A stretch of DNA of 64,000 nucleotides from Pseudomonas sp. GD04091 (GTDB lineage: Bacteria > Pseudomonadota > Gammaproteobacteria > Pseudomonadales > Pseudomonadaceae). The stretch lies in the NCBI RefSeq assembly GCF_029836165.1, contig NZ_JAOEBG010000002.1, forward strand, positions 248,001 through 312,000, written 5' to 3'. The position numbers and the translations under genes are program-made. Positions 1 to 8,722 of the stretch are shown here, piece by piece. Below the pieces are notes generated by a model. That model ran no database searches and had not been told where the DNA came from. It was given only the letters and a program-made list of their open reading frames with translations. How positions within the stretch are numbered: the stretch's first letter is position 1; every line of letters starts with the position of its first letter.

Positions 1-537
1 TTCACCGACCGCTTCGTCGATCTCATCGAAGAAGGGATCGACCTGGCGGTGCGTATCGGCAGCGTCGAGCAACTGCCGAACCTGCTGGCGCACCAGCAGC
101 TTGGCCAGGAACGCCTGATCTTCTGCGCAGCGCCCCAGTACCTGGGCCAGCACCTGGAGATCCAGCACAGCCATGAGCTCGATCAGCTCGACTGCATCCT
201 GTATGGCCGTGCCGATGGCAGTGTCAGCCCCTGGATGTTCAGCGGCCCCAATGGCCAGATCGAACGGCGTACCATGAACGGCAGAATCACCGTCGGCAGC
301 GGTGAAGCCCAGGTGCAGGCGGTCAAGGGCGGCTACGGTATTTCGCAACTGGCGACCTGGATGATTCGCGACGAACTGCAGCGCGGCGAACTGGTGCAAA
401 TCATGCCGCACCTGACAACGCCGGGGCTGGCGGTGCACCTCATCTGGCCGCGTAGTCGGCAATTGCTGCCTAAAGTCGACCTTATGCTGCGTTTGCTTTC
501 CCAGCATTTGACGCCGCTGTTCCTCGACCACAACTAA
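1..537 (+). CDS. LysR-family transcriptional regulator, C-terminal part (5' end outside window)
   Basis: The reading frame is open from the first base, so the N-terminal helix-turn-helix lies outside the window. What remains is the effector-binding domain of a LysR-type regulator: it opens with a 'DLIEEGIDLAVRIG' stretch typical of the CrgA/DmlR-like subgroup and continues with 'GSGEAQVQAVKGGYGISQLATWM', the usual last third of the periplasmic-binding-protein-like fold. About 178 residues are visible of a usual length near 300. Target genes cannot be judged because the divergent partner would be to the left. The family call is secure; the specific role is unknown. Confidence 0.85.
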   Translation, partial: FTDRFVDLIEEGIDLAVRIGSVEQLPNLLAHQQLGQERLIFCAAPQYLGQHLEIQHSHELDQLDCILYGRADGSVSPWMFSGPNGQIERRTMNGRITVGSGEAQVQAVKGGYGISQLATWMIRDELQRGELVQIMPHLTTPGLAVHLIWPRSRQLLPKVDLMLRLLSQHLTPLFLDHN

Positions 538-692
538 GGCAAAGGGCCCCGCGCGTCGATTTGATCCTGCCCCGTAGTGCCCGCATACATCCACGTGTAT
601 GCTGGCCAAGCTCTGCGATCGCCCTGCGGATTCGCTGCCGCCCTTCGCGATCAGGCCACGATCGAGCACTTGCGTACCGGACGCCCTGCCCC

Positions 693-1556
693 ATGACCGT
701 CGACCTGAACGCGCTCTACCCCAAGCTTATCCACCTGATGCTGGACACGGTGTTCGTGGTCGACCGAGACAACACCATCGTGTTCGTCAGCAACGCCTGC
801 GAGGCCTTGCTCGGCTACCGCGCCGAGGAGCTGACCGGCACGCCGATCACTCGCTATCTGCATCCCGACGACCTGGAGACCACCCGGGCCTCGATCATCC
901 GGGTCATGAACGGTCAGGCGCATTTCGACTTTCGCAACCGTTACGTCCGCAAGGACGGCGGCGTCGTGCACATTCTCTGGGCGGCGTTCTGGTCCGACGA
1001 AGTCGGTGCCCGGATCGGCGTGGCGCGCAACATCACGGCGCTGGCCGAGGCCGAAGAGGAACTACGCTTTCTCGCCCACCACGACCCACTGACCCGCCTG
1101 TGCAACCGCTCGCTGTTCAACGACCGCCTGCGCGCAGCCCTGGATATGGCGCGGCGCGAGGAGCAGGTGCTGGGGTTGCTGTTCCTGGATATCAACGATT
1201 TCAAGGGCATCAACGACGTGCATGGCCATGCGGCGGGCGACCGCGTGCTGTGCGCCGTCGCCCAGCGCCTGCAGGGCTGCGTGCGGGCGACCGACACGGT
1301 GGCCCGCATGGGCGGTGACGAGTTCACCGTGCTGCTGCCGGATCTCCCGTCGGCCGGTGCCGTGGCCGAGAAGGTGGCGCAGATACTCGCCGTCATGGCC
1401 GAACCGTTGGGCGAGGAATTCGGCGCGATTGGCATGCCGTCGTGCAGCATCGGCGTGGCCTGCTACCCCATGGACGGTACCGACGCCGACACCCTGCTCA
1501 GCCTGGCGGATGACGACATGTACCGGTGCAAGAGGCATCGCCCCAAGGCCGGTTGA
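693..1556 (+). CDS. PAS-GGDEF diguanylate cyclase
   Basis: A 287-residue cytoplasmic protein with no membrane segment. An N-terminal PAS domain (about residues 10-115, with 'FVVDRDNTIVFVSNACEALLGY') is followed by a GGDEF domain (about 125-285). The active-site loop is an intact GGDEF at 207-211. An RxxD (198-201) sits exactly five residues upstream, the canonical product-inhibition I-site, so an active, feedback-controlled c-di-GMP synthase is expected. The frame is open further upstream, but I chose ATG 693 because the PAS domain begins just after it and the upstream residues look non-coding. The PAS ligand is unknown. Confidence 0.9.
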   Translation: MTVDLNALYPKLIHLMLDTVFVVDRDNTIVFVSNACEALLGYRAEELTGTPITRYLHPDDLETTRASIIRVMNGQAHFDFRNRYVRKDGGVVHILWAAFWSDEVGARIGVARNITALAEAEEELRFLAHHDPLTRLCNRSLFNDRLRAALDMARREEQVLGLLFLDINDFKGINDVHGHAAGDRVLCAVAQRLQGCVRATDTVARMGGDEFTVLLPDLPSAGAVAEKVAQILAVMAEPLGEEFGAIGMPSCSIGVACYPMDGTDADTLLSLADDDMYRCKRHRPKAG

Positions 1557-1742
1557 GGACGCGGGAACCTGGGCGTCAGCCCGGGAGCAATGGTTGCGCG
1601 GACAAGGACTTGCAGGACGACCTGCGGCCTGTCGCCTGCCAGAACTTTTTCCGCTTGGGCGGTCTATTGGTCAGCGCGCCAGGACGACGGCGTGCCACCG
1701 TGTCACCACCGGCCCAATCGCCATTCAGAGGTTGCCCCCACC

Positions 1743-2117
1743 ATGAAACTTCCTGCCCCACGCCTGCTGATCATCGGCCTGCTCGCGCTCGCGACGGTGG
1801 GTCCGGCTTCGGCTGCGCAGATGAAGACCAGCAGCCCGGCATCCACTCCCGCGCCCAAGGTCGCGGCGATCGACACCCCGTGGCCAAGCCTGGCCGGCGA
1901 ACAGACCGGGCCATTGCTGGCCCATGACGACCGCTACCGTCACGACGGGCGCTGGCATGACCGTCGGGACGACTGGCGCCGGGAACAGTGGCGCCGCGAA
2001 CAATGGCGCAGGGAACAGCATCGGCGGGCGATGGAACGGCAACGGTACTGGGAGCGTCATCATGACCGCGCGCTGCATCACCGCTATGATGACGACCGCC
2101 GCTACTATCGCCGCTAA
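1743..2117 (+). CDS. Exported Arg/His/Asp-rich small protein
   Basis: A 124-residue protein with a clear Sec signal peptide (hydrophobic 'LLIIGLLALATVG', likely cleavage after ASA near residue 24). A linker follows, then a highly charged C-terminal half rich in Arg, His, Asp, Trp and Tyr, including a WRREQ pentapeptide repeated three times. Similar charged exported proteins of unknown function are common in Pseudomonas. Metal or polyanion binding is possible but unproven. The start is the ATG that directly gives the signal peptide. No operon partner is evident. Confidence 0.75.
   Translation: MKLPAPRLLIIGLLALATVGPASAAQMKTSSPASTPAPKVAAIDTPWPSLAGEQTGPLLAHDDRYRHDGRWHDRRDDWRREQWRREQWRREQHRRAMERQRYWERHHDRALHHRYDDDRRYYRR
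1974..2018 (+). repeat. Three tandem 15-bp coding repeats (WRREQ x3)
   Basis: Three in-frame 15-bp units at 1974-1988, 1989-2003 and 2004-2018, each beginning TGGCGC and differing at a few positions, encode WRREQ three times. The copy number could change by slippage or recombination without breaking the frame. Confidence 0.85.
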
Positions 2118-2238
2118 GCCCCGAACGAGGAACAAAGGTGCCACGGGTTTCACGAGAAGCCCGGCGACGCCTCTTGTGTTGATCGGTAAAAGGCACGACA
2201 GTAGCCCACTGTCACTGCCATGAAACGGAGATTCGCCC

Positions 2239-2577
2239 TTGACTACCGATCGCCTGAGCCTGCTGCAATTCGAGCATCTCAGCCTGAGCCCCGCGGCCGT
2301 CGAACAGTTTTCCATCGCACTGGAGGCGCTCCTGCGCCTCTCGCTCTCCGAGAGCATCACCCACCACGTGGCTCACTATCTGGGCGACCTGGCCGAAGCG
2401 CAAGACGCCCGGCAGTTGGCTGAGGCCGTGGGCCTGGGCATCGGGTTCATCTGGGAGCTTCGAGCCGCCCACACCATCAAGGCGTCCCAGGAGAAGGCAC
2501 TGCTGGAGGTCTTCAGAGAGTCCCGCGAGCGCGCCATCGCACTGGCTGAAAGGAACGCCTCCCCTCGCCGTCCATGA
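2239..2577 (+). CDS. Conserved hypothetical protein, 112 aa (TTG start)
   Basis: The sequence reads as a small, mostly helical cytoplasmic protein with no signal peptide or membrane segment. Its start is a TTG preceded by a good Shine-Dalgarno sequence (ACGGAG, about 8 nt upstream). The next in-frame ATG would remove most of the protein. It is Leu/Ala/Glu rich with an acidic middle and a basic C-terminus. I do not recognise a family. It lies tail-to-tail with the LysR gene that follows. Confidence 0.6.
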   Translation: MTTDRLSLLQFEHLSLSPAAVEQFSIALEALLRLSLSESITHHVAHYLGDLAEAQDARQLAEAVGLGIGFIWELRAAHTIKASQEKALLEVFRESRERAIALAERNASPRRP

Positions 2578-2636
2578 CCCTTGCGCCCTTCTTCCCCTTG
2601 CAGTAGCAGGGCGAACAATGAGATAGCCAGGCGCCA

Positions 2637-3551
2637 TCAAGTCGAGAGAACCGAGTCCGATCTCATCGCCCGACCACGGCCCTTCCCTTCCTGCCATTCG
2701 TTCAGACAGCGCTGGAACGAAGCGATGACCTGACTCCCCCGGCGCTCGGCCAGGTAATAGATAAAGGTCTCGGTGAACACCGGATCATGCTCGATGCGAA
2801 CGACCTTCAGCCGTGGATCGGCAATGTACTCCGCCTCGGAAACCGCGCCGATGCCGATCCCCCGAATCGCCGCCTCCCGCAACGCTTCGCGGCTGCCGAT
2901 TTCCATGGCGATACGTGGCGTCACCTGGGCGCTTTCCAAGGCTCGCTCCAACGCCAGTCGCGTGGTCGAGCCCTGCTCTCGCCGCAGCAGCGGCTGCCCC
3001 TGCAGTGCCTGCAAGGGCACGACGTCATGGCGCGCGAACGGGTGGTCGAGACGCGCGAACAGGATCACCGGATGCCTTGCATACCGTTCGCAGACAAAGG
3101 CCGGATCATCGTGCAATCCCGCCAGAACGCCGATATCGGTGACATAACTCTGCAGATCCGCAAGCACCGATGCCGAATTGCCCACCCGGATCGACACGTC
3201 GATCTGCGGATACGCCTGGCGATAGCGATCGACCATCTCGATCACATGGAACGGCCCCACCGCACCGATCTTCAGTTGACCACGATTGAGCTTGCCGGAG
3301 TCGCGCAGCAAGTTGGCGGCCTCGGACTCGAGCATGGACATCTGCTGGGCGATGGGCAGCAGCGCCCTGCCCACGGCGGTCAGCTCGATACGCCGCCCCC
3401 GCCGATGGAAAAGCTCGATATTGAACTCGCGCTCCAGCCCCTGGATCTGGTTGGTGGCGGTCGGCTGGCTGAGGCCGATGGCCCTGGCCCCGGCGCTGAA
3501 GCTGGCGTGCCGGGCGACGGCGAGAAAAGTGCGCAGGCGAGCGCTGGACAT
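2637..3551 (-). CDS. LysR-family regulator of the adjacent phosphonate genes
   Basis: A 304-residue LysR-type activator. The N-terminal winged helix (about residues 1-60) contains 'FSAGARAIGLSQPTATNQI', and the C-terminal effector domain includes 'RIAMEIGSREALREAAIRGIGIG'. The frame extends upstream, but ATG 3551 places the helix-turn-helix at the normal distance from the N-terminus. The gene is divergent from phnD with about 110 bp between them, the classic arrangement for a LysR regulator acting on its neighbour. A natural ligand would therefore be a phosphonate or a catabolite of one; this is inferred from position only. Confidence 0.88.
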   Translation of the reverse strand: MSSARLRTFLAVARHASFSAGARAIGLSQPTATNQIQGLEREFNIELFHRRGRRIELTAVGRALLPIAQQMSMLESEAANLLRDSGKLNRGQLKIGAVGPFHVIEMVDRYRQAYPQIDVSIRVGNSASVLADLQSYVTDIGVLAGLHDDPAFVCERYARHPVILFARLDHPFARHDVVPLQALQGQPLLRREQGSTTRLALERALESAQVTPRIAMEIGSREALREAAIRGIGIGAVSEAEYIADPRLKVVRIEHDPVFTETFIYYLAERRGSQVIASFQRCLNEWQEGKGRGRAMRSDSVLST

Positions 3552-3606
3552 CCATAGATCCTTTGAATGGTTTGCTGGCGAAACCCATATTGAATTGATG
3601 GCGTGA

Positions 3607-3620
3607 CTGTCACATGACAG
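3607..3620. promoter_or_regulatory. Palindrome in the LysR-phnD intergenic region
   Basis: CTGTCACATGACAG has perfect 6-bp arms with a 2-bp centre. It lies midway between the divergent starts, where a LysR-type operator would be expected. Assignment as the operator is inference. Confidence 0.45.
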
Positions 3621-3663
3621 CCCTAGTTTTGGAGTCACCGACAACAACCCTTCCGGTAACGCC

Positions 3664-4529
3664 ATGACTTCGTTCTCACGCCTGTTCCGCCTTGCCCGCC
3701 TTGCCGTACTGCCGTTGCTGCTTGCCCCCACCGCGCAGGCGCAGCAGACACTGACCGTCGGCCTGATCCCGTCCGAAGACTCCCAGGCCATGATCAAGAG
3801 CAGCCAGCAGGTGCTCGACCAGTTGCAGGAACGCCTGGGGATGCCGGTCAAGCCGTTCGTCGCCACGGACTACAACGGTGTGATCGAGGCGCTGCGCGCC
3901 GGCAAGCTGGACGTTGCCTACCTAGGTCCGTTCTCGTACGTGTTGGCCAACCAGGTTGCCGGCGCCCAGGCGTTTGCCGTGGCCGTGACGAAAAAGACCA
4001 GCAGCAGCGCCTACCACAGCCTGATCATCGCCCGTCGCGACAGTGGCATCCGGGGCCTCGACGACCTCAAGGGGCGCACCTTCGCGTTCGTCGACCCCAG
4101 CTCCGCCTCGGGCCACCTGTTCCCCAAGGCCGGCCTGGAACAATCCGGCCACGACCCCAAGGCCCTGTTCTCCCGGGTGATATTCTCCGGCTCGCATGAT
4201 GCCAGCATCCTCGCCGTGGCCAACCGCAAGGTGGATGCCGCAGCCGTGGCCGACCGTATCCTCGCCAGCGCCATCAACAATGGTCAGGTGAAGCAGGAGG
4301 ACTTCCAGGTGGTCTGGTCCTCGCCGGACATCCCCGAGTCGCCCATGGTCTGGCGCAGCAACCTCGACCCCGAGCTGCAGGGCAGGCTGCGCGCCGCCTT
4401 CGCCGCGATCAAGGATGTGCCATGGGGCGACCAGGGCATGCTCGACGGTTTTCAACCCACCCGCGACGCCGCCTACGATGTGGTTCGCGACACCGCCAGG
4501 GTCCTCGATCTCGACCTGCGGAGCCTGAA

Positions 4530-4533
<4 letters not shown>
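3664..4533 (+). CDS. phnD: PhnD-type phosphonate ABC transporter substrate-binding protein
   Basis: A 289-residue periplasmic protein. It has a Sec signal peptide (about residues 1-27, ending AQAQQ) and a PhnD/SsuA-like fold: 'LTVGLIPSEDSQAMI' at the mature N-terminus, 'KLDVAYLGPFSYVLA' and 'FAFVDPSSASGHLFPKAGL', all hallmarks of phosphate/phosphite/phosphonate-binding proteins. It captures a phosphonate-type ligand and hands it to PhnE/PhnC, whose genes follow with a 4-bp ATGA overlap, so the three are translated as an operon. The exact ligand (2-aminoethylphosphonate, another phosphonate or phosphite) cannot be told from sequence. Confidence 0.93.
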
Positions 4534-5324
<791 letters not shown>

Positions 5325-5326
5325 CC

Positions 5327-6145
5327 ATGTCCCTTCGAAACCATCAATGGCTGGTGAAAACCCCAACCAGCACACGCGGCTGGCTGAGCACCTGCGCCCT
5401 GGTCCTGGCCGTGCTCTGCGTGCTGCACTGGAGCGCCGACGGCGCGCAACTGAGCTGGAGCGAACTGGCCAGCGGCCTGCCACAGATCGGCGATTTCCTC
5501 GGTCGCTCGCTGCCGCCGGACCTGAGCATCCTGCCGAGCCTCTGGCGTCCGGCACTGGAGACCCTGCAGATCGCCCTTTGGGGCACCTTGCTAGGGATCA
5601 TCCTGGCCGTCCCCCTGGGTTTTCTCGCCGCACGCAACCTGCACGGCAACCGCTGGCTCTACCAAGGCACCCGCCAACTGCTCAACATGATCCGCAGCAT
5701 CAACGAACTCATCCTCGCGCTGGTGTTCGTGTCGGCGGTGGGGCTGGGCCCGTTCCCAGGCGTGCTGGCCCTGGCTCTGCACGGGGTGGGCATGCTCGGC
5801 AAATTCTTTGCCGAAAGCATCGAGGAGATCGACCAGGGCCCGATCGAAGCCTTGCAGGCCACCGGTGCACGGCCTCTGCAGGTGATCGCCTTCGGCGTGC
5901 TGCCGCAGGTGATCACCGCCTGGATTGCCGTGGTGCTCTACCGCTTCGAAGTCAACCTGCGCTCGGCCACGGTGCTAGGCATGGTCGGCGCCGGCGGCCT
6001 GGGCTTCGAGCTGGTCAGCAGCCTCAAGCTGTTCAAGTACCAGGAAACCGCGACCTGCATCCTGGTCATCACCCTGATGGTGGTGCTCGCCGACCTGCTC
6101 TCGAACCGCTTGCGCCACCGCATTCAGGGCGCCAGCCGCCACTGA
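5327..6145 (+). CDS. phnE: Phosphonate ABC transporter permease
   Basis: A 272-residue inner-membrane permease. One N-terminal membrane segment ('ALVLAVLCVLHW') is followed by the binding-protein-dependent transport domain. The cytoplasmic EAA loop reads 'EALQATGARPLQVIAFGVLPQ', the contact site for PhnC, and 'SATVLGMVGAGGLGFEL' is diagnostic of PhnE. Only one permease gene is present, so a homodimer is expected. It is third in the phnDCE operon. Confidence 0.93.
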   Translation: MSLRNHQWLVKTPTSTRGWLSTCALVLAVLCVLHWSADGAQLSWSELASGLPQIGDFLGRSLPPDLSILPSLWRPALETLQIALWGTLLGIILAVPLGFLAARNLHGNRWLYQGTRQLLNMIRSINELILALVFVSAVGLGPFPGVLALALHGVGMLGKFFAESIEEIDQGPIEALQATGARPLQVIAFGVLPQVITAWIAVVLYRFEVNLRSATVLGMVGAGGLGFELVSSLKLFKYQETATCILVITLMVVLADLLSNRLRHRIQGASRH

Positions 6146-6333
6146 TTTTCTGTTCGCTTGCCTGCCGTGCACGCCCCGGCGTGCGCGACGGGCCACTCAT
6201 GCCCGGAGTCAGCGCAATGCCCGACATCGAAGTCATCGGCCAGGCCGAAACCTGCCTGCGATCGATCGGTTGCCACCAAACCCGCCAGCCGCCGAACCTG
6301 GCCGCCCGCCCCGCACACATCAAGGAACCGTTC

Positions 6334-7440
6334 ATGCCCGCCTGTTTCCACAACCCGGTCACCACCGTATTCGGCGGTGGCAGCCTCGACCGCGTCGCCC
6401 AGTTCTGCCCAGGCAAGGTCGCCTTGGTGACCTTCCCCGAAGCCTCGTCACTCGGCCTGGTGGCGCGGGTGCGCAGCCTGCTTGGCGAGCGTCTGGTCGA
6501 GGTGATCGACAACGTGCAACCCAACCCCGATGTCGCCTGGCTGCGTGGTGCATACGAGAGATTCTGGGCCGAACACGACGATTGCCAGACCGTCCTCGCT
6601 CTGGGTGGCGGCAGCGCCATCGATACCGCCAAGGCCTTGATCGTCGGCACCACCAGCGGCCGCTTCGACGAGCTGCTGGAGCTTCTGGCCAGCGGCAAAC
6701 CTTTCACCCCGGGGCGCCGCAAGACCCTCGTCGCCGCCCCGACCACCGCCGGCACTGGCAGCGAAGTCACGCCCTGGGCCACCTTGTGGGACGCCGCCGG
6801 GCAACGCAAATACTCCCTGCACCTGGACTGCACCTGGCCGAGCGTGGCGCTGGTCGACCCGGACCTGATGCTCAGCGTGCCTGCCGGGGTGACCGTGTCC
6901 ACCGGGCTGGACGCCTTGTCCCATGCGCTGGAGTCGATCTGGAACCACAACGCCAACCCACTTTCCGACACCTTCGCCGTGTCCGCCATCGAAGACATCC
7001 TCGACTGCCTGCCGCGCCTGCGCCAGGACCTGAACAACCGCGACCTGCGCGCGCGCATGGCCCTGGCCGCGCTCAAGGCCGGCATGGCGTTCTCCAATAC
7101 CAAGACCGCCCTGGCTCACTCTATCTCCTACGAGATGACGCTGCGCCACGGCCTGCCCCACGGCATCGCCTGCTCGTTCACCCTGCCGCTGGTCCTGGGC
7201 CTGGCCTGGGGCCGTGACGTCGGGCGCGACCAGACCTTGCAGAAGGTCTTCGGCAACGACCTGCGCGTCGCCCAGCAACGCCTGCGCGACTTCCTCCAGC
7301 GCCTTGGGGTGAAGACCGAGTTCGAGGACTACGGTGTGACACGCGCCGAAGCCTGCGCGATGATCGACCTCGCCATGCAGGGTGCCCGCGGCCGCAACTT
7401 CATCGGCTCGCACGCCGGCGCCAGCGAACAGGGCTGCTGA
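6334..7440 (+). CDS. Iron-containing alcohol dehydrogenase, possible phosphonoacetaldehyde reductase
   Basis: A 368-residue group III (iron-type) alcohol dehydrogenase. It shows the NAD(P)-binding GGGSAIDTAK motif and the downstream metal-site segments 'STGLDALSHALES' and 'LPHGIACSF'. Position behind phnDCE suggests it acts on a phosphonate intermediate. PhpC-type phosphonoacetaldehyde reductases belong to this family, so interconversion of phosphonoacetaldehyde and 2-hydroxyethylphosphonate is a reasonable hypothesis, not a demonstration. A further in-frame ATG at 6217 would add 39 residues; I prefer 6334 because the family begins at 'CFHNPV'. The 188-bp gap after phnE suggests read-through or a separate promoter. 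Confidence 0.8.
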   Translation: MPACFHNPVTTVFGGGSLDRVAQFCPGKVALVTFPEASSLGLVARVRSLLGERLVEVIDNVQPNPDVAWLRGAYERFWAEHDDCQTVLALGGGSAIDTAKALIVGTTSGRFDELLELLASGKPFTPGRRKTLVAAPTTAGTGSEVTPWATLWDAAGQRKYSLHLDCTWPSVALVDPDLMLSVPAGVTVSTGLDALSHALESIWNHNANPLSDTFAVSAIEDILDCLPRLRQDLNNRDLRARMALAALKAGMAFSNTKTALAHSISYEMTLRHGLPHGIACSFTLPLVLGLAWGRDVGRDQTLQKVFGNDLRVAQQRLRDFLQRLGVKTEFEDYGVTRAEACAMIDLAMQGARGRNFIGSHAGASEQGC

Positions 7441-7542
7441 AGCGCACCGCGAACTGCAGTTCCACGAGAGCCTCTGGGCGAGTACGGTTATCATCTGTTC
7501 GTCTTGCAGACTGCTGAACCCGAATCCGGACATGGAGTCACC

Positions 7543-8610
7543 ATGAACATCGAAAAACTGCAGAACCGCCTCGCCTTCCTGCGCCAGGCCGAACAACTCA
7601 AGAGCGTGATCCGCAGCGCCCACACCTCCACCGGCCGCGCCGAAAGCACCGCCGAGCACACCTGGCGGCTGTGCCTGATGGCCATCACCTTCGCCGACGA
7701 ACTGGGCGAGCTCGACCTGCTCAAGGTCCTGAAGATGTGCCTGGTCCACGATCTGGGCGAGGCCATCCACGGCGACGTGCCCGCCGTCAGCAAGCAGGGC
7801 TTCCCCGACAAGAGCCAGCAGGAGCGCGAAGACCTGTTGCAGCTGATGGCGTCGCTGGACACTCCACTGCGCGACGAGATCATGGCGCTGTGGGAAGACT
7901 ACGAAGCCGCGACCTCTCCCGAAGCGCAGGCGGTCAAGGCGCTCGACAAGCTGGAAACCCTGCTGCAGCACAACCAGGGCCGCAATCCGGCCGGCTTCGA
8001 CTATGCCTTCAACCTGAGCTACGGCAAGCGCTACACCGCCGCCACGCCACTGTTCGAGGCGCTGCGCGCGCTGATCGACGCCGACACCCGGAAGAACCTC
8101 AACAACGGCATCACCCTGCGCAGCGAACACGCCCAAGACGCCGACGCCATCACGCGCCTGACAGAGGCCGCGTTCGCCCATGCCGAACACAGCAGCCACA
8201 CCGAGCAGTTCATCGTCACGGCCTTGCGCCGGGCGGGGCAGCTCACGGTCTCGCTGGTGGCCATGGAAGGCGGCGCCCTCGTCGGCCATGTGGCGATCTC
8301 CCCGGTGACGCTGTCATCCGGGGCTGACGGCTGGTTCGGCCTGGGACCGGTCTCGGTGGCGCCTCAGCGCCAGGGCCGGGGCATCGGCTCGGCGCTGGTC
8401 AACGCCGCGCTGGCCCGGCTGCATGAGCTGGGTGGCCAAGGCTGCGTGGTGCTGGGCGATCCGGGCTACTACGGCCGCTTCGGCTTCAAGGCCCATCCAG
8501 GCCTGAGCCTGCCCGGCGTGCCCGCCGAGTACTTCCAGGCACTGGCCTTCGCTGGCGATGTGCCGCAAGGCACGGTGCAGTACCACGCGGCGTTCGAGGC
8601 CACGCAATAG
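7543..8610 (+). CDS. Fusion protein: HD-domain phosphohydrolase (HDDC2/YfbR-like) + GNAT acetyltransferase
   Basis: A 355-residue two-domain protein. Residues 1-185 form an HD hydrolase with all metal ligands visible: H39 in 'STAEHTWRL', H69-D70 in 'LVHDLGEAIHGD' and D135 in 'VKALDKLE', the pattern of HDDC2/YfbR nucleotidases. Residues 190-355 are a GNAT domain with the acetyl-CoA loop QRQGRGIGSAL (275-285) and a YhbS-like end ('YYGRFGFKAHPGLSLPGVP'). ATG 7543 has GGAG 5-8 nt upstream. It lies 100 bp after the alcohol dehydrogenase on the same strand. Substrates are unknown. The join contains no stop or frameshift, so the fusion is real in this sequence. Confidence 0.85.
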   Translation: MNIEKLQNRLAFLRQAEQLKSVIRSAHTSTGRAESTAEHTWRLCLMAITFADELGELDLLKVLKMCLVHDLGEAIHGDVPAVSKQGFPDKSQQEREDLLQLMASLDTPLRDEIMALWEDYEAATSPEAQAVKALDKLETLLQHNQGRNPAGFDYAFNLSYGKRYTAATPLFEALRALIDADTRKNLNNGITLRSEHAQDADAITRLTEAAFAHAEHSSHTEQFIVTALRRAGQLTVSLVAMEGGALVGHVAISPVTLSSGADGWFGLGPVSVAPQRQGRGIGSALVNAALARLHELGGQGCVVLGDPGYYGRFGFKAHPGLSLPGVPAEYFQALAFAGDVPQGTVQYHAAFEATQ

Positions 8611-8654
8611 CCGCGCCAGTGCCTTGCCACGCGTGGCGCCGGCTACGCCGGTGT

Positions 8655-8721
8655 TCGCGGCTAAAGCCGCTCCCACACCGACCGCGCCAGCCTCGCGCCG
8701 TACACCCTCCTGTGGGAGCGG
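8655..8721. repeat. REP-type palindromic element
   Basis: GCGGCTAAAGCCGC is a perfect hairpin next to CCGCTCCCACA (8667-8677). The latter's reverse complement recurs at 8711-8721. This is the usual layout of Pseudomonas REP doublets, placed here between two convergent genes. Confidence 0.75.
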
Positions 8722-8722
8722 A

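Noticed and set aside
6448..8289. Long minus-strand open frame (613 codons) opposite the dehydrogenase and HD-GNAT genes
   Set aside because: It lacks any recognisable family sequence, is rich in Gly/Val/Gln as expected from reading a GC-rich gene backwards, and lies opposite two well-supported genes.
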